Below, piece after piece: positions 5,504 through 5,999 of a DNA stretch of 5,999 nucleotides (position 1 is its first letter; each line of letters begins with the position of its first letter). The position numbers were made by a program, and so were the translations under genes. The stretch is from Patescibacteria group bacterium (lineage in GTDB: Bacteria; Patescibacteriota; Doudnabacteria; UBA920), in assembly GCA_023487095.1 (NCBI GenBank), contig JAMDEL010000106.1:1-5999 (forward strand), in the 5' to 3' direction. The notes under the pieces are model-generated. The model did no database searches. It saw only the letters and a program-made list of their open reading frames with translations, and was not told the origin of the DNA.

Positions 5504-5591
5504 TTTACGAATACGAAAATGTACGAACTTACGAAAGAAGATACAAATATACGGCATTTTCGTACGTTCGCATCTGTTCGTACTTCGTAAA
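5504..5591. repeat. TACGAA/TTCGTA inverted-repeat cluster between mreC and mreD
   Basis: TACGAA occurs at 5506, 5512, 5522 and 5530, and its complement TTCGTA at 5559, 5577 and 5584. The copies form nested arms: TTTACGAA (5504-5511) with TTCGTAAA (5584-5591); GTACGAAC (5521-5528) with GTTCGTAC (5576-5583); and, competing with these, a perfect 10-bp pair TACGAAAATG (5512-5521) with CATTTTCGTA (5555-5564). It fills nearly the whole intergenic gap. I recall similar TACGAA-rich intergenic elements in Parcubacteria genomes, but cannot confirm that here. Confidence 0.75.
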
Positions 5592-5593
5592 CT

Positions 5594-5999
5594 CTACTTT
5601 ACCACGAATACAAATTCCAAATTATCAAAATCTATGGGACTGACCACGGATGCCCGCTTAAACAGATCGCTGCCGGAAGACAGCATGTCCCCCACCTCGC
5701 CAATCAGCAAATTTTTAGGGATTCGTTGGTTTATACCCGCGGTGACCACTTGCCAGCCTTTTTGCAAATTTTGCGTCTGAGCCAGCTGGTCCAATATCAA
5801 TCCGGAGCCAAAAGAACCAACCGCCAAAGCCGTTGCGTTTGTCTGGCTAAGCCGCGCGTCTGTGGAAAATTTGGAGCTCACGGCCAAAAGCGCGTTACTG
5901 GTGGTTTTTCCCGCGTAGGTAATTTTCCCCACCAGATAGCCCTGAGAAATTACCGCCTGCCCCTCCTGTACGCCATCGGCGCTGCCGCAATTTAAAATA
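5594..5999 (-). CDS. mreC: Rod shape-determining protein MreC, C-terminal part (5' end outside the window)
   Basis: MreC is the membrane-anchored periplasmic (or external) scaffold that contacts PBP2 and MreD and activates wall elongation. The frame is open to the window edge, so 134 C-terminal residues are visible and the N-terminal membrane helix and coiled coil are missing. The visible part is the beta-rich domain: ILNCGSADGVQEGQAVISQG, then YLVGKITYAGKTTSNALLAV and FSTDARLSQTNATALAVGSF. It continues with LQKGWQVVTAGINQRIPKNL and LIGEVGDM, and ends LEFVFVVK with stop TAG at 5594-5596. G-x-x-D-G-V-x-x-G-x-x-V-x-x-x-G-x-L-V-G-K-I is the familiar MreC pattern. The GTG at 5932 inside LVGKI is an internal valine, not a start. 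Placement directly before mreD and mrdA supports the call. Confidence 0.92.
   Translation of the reverse strand, partial: ILNCGSADGVQEGQAVISQGYLVGKITYAGKTTSNALLAVSSKFSTDARLSQTNATALAVGSFGSGLILDQLAQTQNLQKGWQVVTAGINQRIPKNLLIGEVGDMLSSGSDLFKRASVVSPIDFDNLEFVFVVK

Noticed and set aside
5501..5557. Upstream ATG for mreD at 5557
   Set aside because: The extra 19 residues come from the TACGAA repeat cluster. The normal MreD start in a membrane helix is at 5500.
5726..5995. Plus-strand 89-codon frame
   Set aside because: Antisense to mreC; no domain and no plausible start signals.
1..5999. CRISPR array, transposase or phage genes
   Set aside because: No regularly spaced direct repeats with unique spacers and no transposase, integrase or phage-like protein is encoded. 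The inverted repeat at the left end does not flank a recombinase.

Overview
The window looks like a piece of chromosome from an uncultivated Candidate Phyla Radiation (Patescibacteria, Parcubacteria-like) bacterium. This rests on gene style and compact layout, not on a marker tree. Proteins are short, almost all genes lie on the minus strand, Shine-Dalgarno sequences are largely missing, and several promoters sit right at the start codon. Family members such as a divergent FolD, a lone receiver-domain response regulator and a membrane-anchored carboxypeptidase-regulatory-like protein are also typical of that group.

In the direction of transcription (minus strand, right to left): the 3' part of mreC (5594-5999, cut by the window edge); mreD (4964-5500); mrdA, the PBP2 transpeptidase (2970-4928); folD (2058-2891); an unrecognised two-helix membrane protein with carboxypeptidase-regulatory-like domains (1139-2056); a stand-alone response-regulator receiver (716-1102); and secE (401-577), a 58-residue gene easy to miss. 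mreC-mreD-mrdA is the classical rod-shape/elongasome cluster, folD serves one-carbon metabolism, and secE is part of the SecYEG translocon. Minus-strand TATAAT promoters are visible before mrdA, folD, the response regulator and secE, so this is a series of short transcription units, not one operon.

Intergenic DNA carries structure. A TACGAA/TTCGTA inverted-repeat cluster lies between mreC and mreD. A 17-bp imperfect inverted repeat lies between mrdA and folD. An 8-bp-arm inverted repeat with an internal repeat lies between the response regulator and the secE promoter. A hairpin sits at the predicted 5' end of the secE mRNA.

The most unusual part is the left end (1-367). One membrane hydrolase-like gene (YdjM/DUF457 type) appears in three pieces: the N-terminus on the minus strand (317-367), the core on the plus strand (about 83-334) and the C-terminus on the minus strand (4-87). 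The core is bounded by a 36-bp inverted repeat (54-89 and 297-332, 34 of 36 identical). Both copies encode the same peptide, and they differ only at synonymous positions. Flipping the segment would put the three pieces in order and join core to C-terminus in frame, although a one-base frame problem would remain near the N-terminus. This could be a real inversion, a switch, or a chimera at a contig end; the sequence alone does not decide.
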